DNA of 39,433 bases. Source: a virus. The notes below the pieces were generated by a model, which was not told the origin of the DNA, ran no database searches, and worked only from the letters and a program-made list of their open reading frames with translations. The DNA lies in IMG/VR virus record IMGVR_UViG_3300043429_000224, positions 1 through 39,433 of that record; one strand, given 5' to 3'. Made by a program: the position numbers and the translations under genes. Within the stretch, counting starts at the first letter, position 1. The number at the start of each line of letters is the position of its first letter. This document shows, in pieces, positions 37,207 through 39,433 of the stretch.

Positions 37207-38615
37207 CAGACGTTCAGCGCCTCAAGCCGCGCCTCAAGCCGCAGGAACGAGACATGCGCGTCCGAGTCGCCCCTGAAGCGCTGCATGCGGATCGACTCCA
37301 TATGGCCCTGCTGGAACCAGACGAGGCGCTTTCTCGTGTCTCCTGTGTTGCCGGCACCGATGAAGCGATCTTGGCTCCACGACATGCCATCGGTCGAGTA
37401 CGAGGTCGAAATGGTCGGATTCGTGCCGATGGTCACGCGCCCCGGCAGCGCCACGAGTTCAAGTTCGTGGAAGATCGCGCCCTTGGACTCGTTGTAGACG
37501 ATGGGCGTGACGAACTCCCAGCGGGCTTTCTGGCCCCACTGGTAGCTTGTGGTGCGGTCAAGGAACCCGACGCGCGGCTCGCTCGGGTGACCGACCTGCC
37601 AGCGGTCGTAGCACCAAACCAAGTTCTGCGCCGGGTACTGCTGGAAGCCCGCAACGCCGGCAGTCAGCGTGTACCAAATGCGCATCTGCAGCGCCTGGCT
37701 GGCCGCGTGGTCGTAGACCAGCGTGCGGTCGGGCAAATGGACGTACAGCAACTTGTGCGCCCGGTCGATGCGGGCCTCCAGCTTGACCGTCGCCAGCTGC
37801 GCCTCGGTGTAGGTCTGCAGCAGCAGATCGACGTCCTGCGTGGCCAGCGGAACGCTACTGGCGTTGCCGCCGAGGTAGATGCTGGGCGACTCGTTGCGAC
37901 CGTTGCCGAGGAACGCGATGCCCTCATCCCCGAAGGCGCAGCAGGCGTGCGTACCAACTGCGCCACGCATGATCTGCGCACCCTCAACGCGCTGGAACGG
38001 AAAGAGTTCGCCGCCGATGTTGTCAAACACCTCGATGGTGTTGCGGTTGACTGCGTAAATCTCGTTGCGCAGCTTGATCAGCGCCACCACCGGGTCTGGG
38101 CTGATTTCAGACGACCCGTACTTGAGCGGGTTGACGTTGAGCGGGTTGCTCAGGTCCGTGACGACGAGGAACTGGCCGTCTGTCGTCATGAAGTACCCGT
38201 CCACCCACACGACGTCGAGCGCCGTGCCGAGGTCGGGGTCGGTAACCTGCGTGAGCGTTGACCCGTTCCAGTAGAACAGGTTGCCGCCGCTGGCAATCGC
38301 CAGCCGGTCGAAGGAATAATCGAACGTGACGTATCCCGTCCCGCCCACGTCCCCCAGCACTGTGATTGAACCCACAGCAGACACCGTGACGAGCTTGGTG
38401 CCCATGATCCGGTAGCAGACGCCGTTCCACTCGATGCCTCCCCGGTCTGCGCCTGGAGCGCCGGCTGCAAGTTGCACCACGCCATCATGAGGGCGCAGGT
38501 ACTCCTGGCTCACGCCTGAGCCCTTCGGGACGGGCATCATGTTTACCGGGAACGCGGTGCGGATGTCCGGCCCGTTGTCCGAGTAGATGCCGGCGACGAT
38601 TGGGATGGCGGCCAT
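37206..38615 (-). CDS. P22 gp10-like packaged-DNA stabilisation protein
   Basis: The 469-residue protein equals P22 gp10 in length (472). It begins MAAIPIVAGIYSDNGPDIRT and has the family segments TAFPVNMMPVPKGSGVSQEY, LRPHDGVVQLA, NEIYAVNRNTIEVFDNIGGE and LFPFQRVEGAQIMRG (residues 180-215), followed by IRMQRFRGDSDAHVSFLRLE near the end. It would form the hexameric plug below gp4 that keeps DNA in the head. ATG 38615 overlaps the previous stop as TGATG. Confidence 0.92.
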   Translation of the reverse strand: MAAIPIVAGIYSDNGPDIRTAFPVNMMPVPKGSGVSQEYLRPHDGVVQLAAGAPGADRGGIEWNGVCYRIMGTKLVTVSAVGSITVLGDVGGTGYVTFDYSFDRLAIASGGNLFYWNGSTLTQVTDPDLGTALDVVWVDGYFMTTDGQFLVVTDLSNPLNVNPLKYGSSEISPDPVVALIKLRNEIYAVNRNTIEVFDNIGGELFPFQRVEGAQIMRGAVGTHACCAFGDEGIAFLGNGRNESPSIYLGGNASSVPLATQDVDLLLQTYTEAQLATVKLEARIDRAHKLLYVHLPDRTLVYDHAASQALQMRIWYTLTAGVAGFQQYPAQNLVWCYDRWQVGHPSEPRVGFLDRTTSYQWGQKARWEFVTPIVYNESKGAIFHELELVALPGRVTIGTNPTISTSYSTDGMSWSQDRFIGAGNTGDTRKRLVWFQQGHMESIRMQRFRGDSDAHVSFLRLEARLEALNV

Positions 38616-38866
38616 CAGCAGTTCCAGGCTTTGAGGGCCAGCGCTTTGCGTGTGGGCTTGCCCTTCTCATCCTTCATCGGACCCGGCATGCCGCCCATCC
38701 GCGCGCAGAACGACTTCCGGCGTGCGGCGTCCTTCTCGTTCTTGGGGTTCGGCGTGGGCGGCTTCAGGTTCATGCCCTGCGCCTTGGCCGACGCGCGACC
38801 CTTGGCGTTGAGGCCGCCCTTCGGGTCTTTGCCCTCCTTGCGCTGCCAAGCTGGCGTTTTTGCCAT
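38615..38866 (-). CDS. Small basic conserved protein, DUF6321-like, 83 aa
   Basis: The product begins MAKTPAWQRKEGKDPKGGLN and has the conserved segments AKGRASAKAQGMNLKPPTPN, RRKSFCARMGGMPGPMKDEK and GKPTRKALALKAWNC. It matches a widespread short phage protein family that often carries two cysteines and basic residues. It is found in podoviruses and cyanophages, usually near structural genes. The family role is not established. It precedes gp10 with TGATG coupling. Confidence 0.8.
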   Translation of the reverse strand: MAKTPAWQRKEGKDPKGGLNAKGRASAKAQGMNLKPPTPNPKNEKDAARRKSFCARMGGMPGPMKDEKGKPTRKALALKAWNC

Positions 38867-39240
38867 CAGATCACCTCGACCCAGGTTTGCACAACCTCAT
38901 CCCATGTGTATGGCTTGCCGCCACTAGGGCGCGGAACGGGAGCACTCCACAAGCATGTGCTTTCGTTCAGCACCCAGGATGGGTAAGGCTTGGGTGGGAT
39001 GAACGCATCGCGTTTTGCGTCGTAAGTGAAGCCGATTCCGGCGTAGTTCTTGCGAAACGGTGCGCCACCGAATTGACCATAGTAGACGCCGCCTCGGGTG
39101 TTGTAGCTCGTCTGCTTGCATGCCTGACCACGGAAAGCGCCATACCGCTGCTCCCAGTCAGCGCCTGCTTCGCCATCATCCTTGCCGACGATGACCTCGG
39201 TGACGATGTTGTCGGAGTCGAGGAATGCGTAATGCGCCAT
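38866..39240 (-). CDS. Conserved virion-region protein, 124 aa
   Basis: The product begins MAHYAFLDSDNIVTEVIVGK and continues with YGAFRGQACKQTSYNTRGGV, FRKNYAGIGFTYDAKRDAFI and PPKPYPSWVLNESTCLWSAP. Proteins with the NYAGIGFTYD and RDAFIPPKPYPSW pattern are found in many marine and freshwater podoviruses and related phages, encoded next to structural genes. A virion or tail location is likely, although the activity is unknown. ATG 39240 lies 2 nt after the glycine-rich gene's stop. Confidence 0.8.
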   Translation of the reverse strand: MAHYAFLDSDNIVTEVIVGKDDGEAGADWEQRYGAFRGQACKQTSYNTRGGVYYGQFGGAPFRKNYAGIGFTYDAKRDAFIPPKPYPSWVLNESTCLWSAPVPRPSGGKPYTWDEVVQTWVEVI

Positions 39241-39242
39241 GA

Positions 39243-39433
39243 TCAGAACGTGATGCTGTCGCTGCCGGCGGTGAATGTGTAGACCCGATATCCAGGCCTG
39301 CTGACGGTAGACACGGAGTAGGTCAAGCCGCCGCCGATGGTAGTGATGGCAGGGAACGTGGACGGGTAGGCAATAACGACCACACCAGACCCGCCGTTCC
39401 CGCCGGGTCCGCTTGTCGTCGTGACCATGCCGC
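39243..39433 (-). CDS. Glycine-rich tail/adhesin protein (3' part)
   Basis: This is the C-terminal end of the gene whose first part lies at 1..830. It ends in TGA at 39243-39245. The visible part has GPGGNGGSGVVVIAYPSTFP and RPGYRVYTFTAGSDSITF, a beta-rich tip after the glycine region. Bases 39307-39433 duplicate 1-127, so only 39243-39306 are unique to this end. Confidence 0.8.
   Translation of the reverse strand, partial: GMVTTTSGPGGNGGSGVVVIAYPSTFPAITTIGGGLTYSVSTVSRPGYRVYTFTAGSDSITF
39307..39433. repeat. Terminal direct repeat, right copy (assembly overlap)
   Basis: It is identical to 1-127. Joining the copies restores one uninterrupted glycine-rich reading frame of 298 codons including stop (894 bases), which supports circular closure and shows that no bases are missing at the junction. 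Confidence 0.9.

Noticed and set aside
39307-39433. A biological direct terminal repeat or attachment site
   Set aside because: Exact k-mer length, position inside a gene, and restoration of the reading frame on merging all favour an assembly overlap. No integrase is present to use an attachment site.
1-39433. tRNA genes
   Set aside because: I looked for T-loop-like TTCGA segments with matching acceptor stems and found none that fold convincingly. A dedicated tRNA scan would be decisive.

Overview
The window is one complete turn of a tailed-phage genome. Its first 127 bases are repeated exactly as its last 127, so the unit is 39,306 bp and closes into a circle, and one glycine-rich tail gene spans the window edge. 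Base composition is GC-rich. The virion genes follow the Salmonella phage P22 plan: terminase, gp1-like portal, scaffold, gp5-like coat, gp4/gp10-like head closure, gp7/gp20/gp16-like ejection proteins, and a tailspike with a P22-type head-binding domain. This makes it a short-tailed (podovirus) phage. The style of the small early genes recalls phages of Burkholderiales and other betaproteobacteria. That host guess is inference, not shown by the sequence.

Layout. (1) Leftward late block, read on the minus strand from 12,231 down to 1 and on through 39,433 to 27,075. In transcription order it holds terminase small and large subunits, portal, scaffold, coat, decoration protein, three small head-region genes, a 725-residue virion protein, a 53-residue protein, a gp4-like adaptor and two small structural proteins. 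The glycine-rich tail protein, a 124-residue protein, a small basic protein and the gp10-like plug follow. Then come a C1q-like trimeric protein, three conserved small genes, the three ejection proteins, the tailspike, and a lysis set of two small membrane proteins, a GH108 endolysin and a 3TM holin. (2) Leftward replication and regulation block (18.7 to 12.5 kb): a Cro/YdaS-like HTH protein, several coupled small ORFs, a beta-class DNA methyltransferase, a VRR-NUC nuclease, a Zn-finger protein, an SSB-like protein and a primase/helicase with TOPRIM and DUF3987-like domains. (3) Rightward early block (18.87 to 27.07 kb): 22 or so tightly packed, often overlapping small genes. They include a YqaJ exonuclease and RecT-like annealing pair, an Ala/Trp repeat protein, a winged-helix protein, Zn-ribbon proteins, a putative zincin and a secreted Rap1a/Tai-like protein.

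Leftward and rightward transcription diverge around 18.69 to 18.87 kb, where a 15-bp palindrome overlaps candidate -10 elements. They converge with three bases between stop codons at 27,072 to 27,074. Leftward sigma70-like promoters can be proposed upstream of the primase operon, the small terminase, the portal and the coat gene. No integrase, tRNA, CRISPR array or insertion sequence was seen. Headful packaging with a circularly permuted genome is the simplest model.

Most notable: a virion-protein domain embedded in a mosaic early gene; twenty-two 12-bp tandem repeats in an early gene; an AT-rich island flanked by inverted repeats next to the replication gene; conserved gene-junction sequences in the early region; and a phage-encoded Rap1a/Tai-like exported protein. 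No clearly new multi-gene system could be demonstrated.
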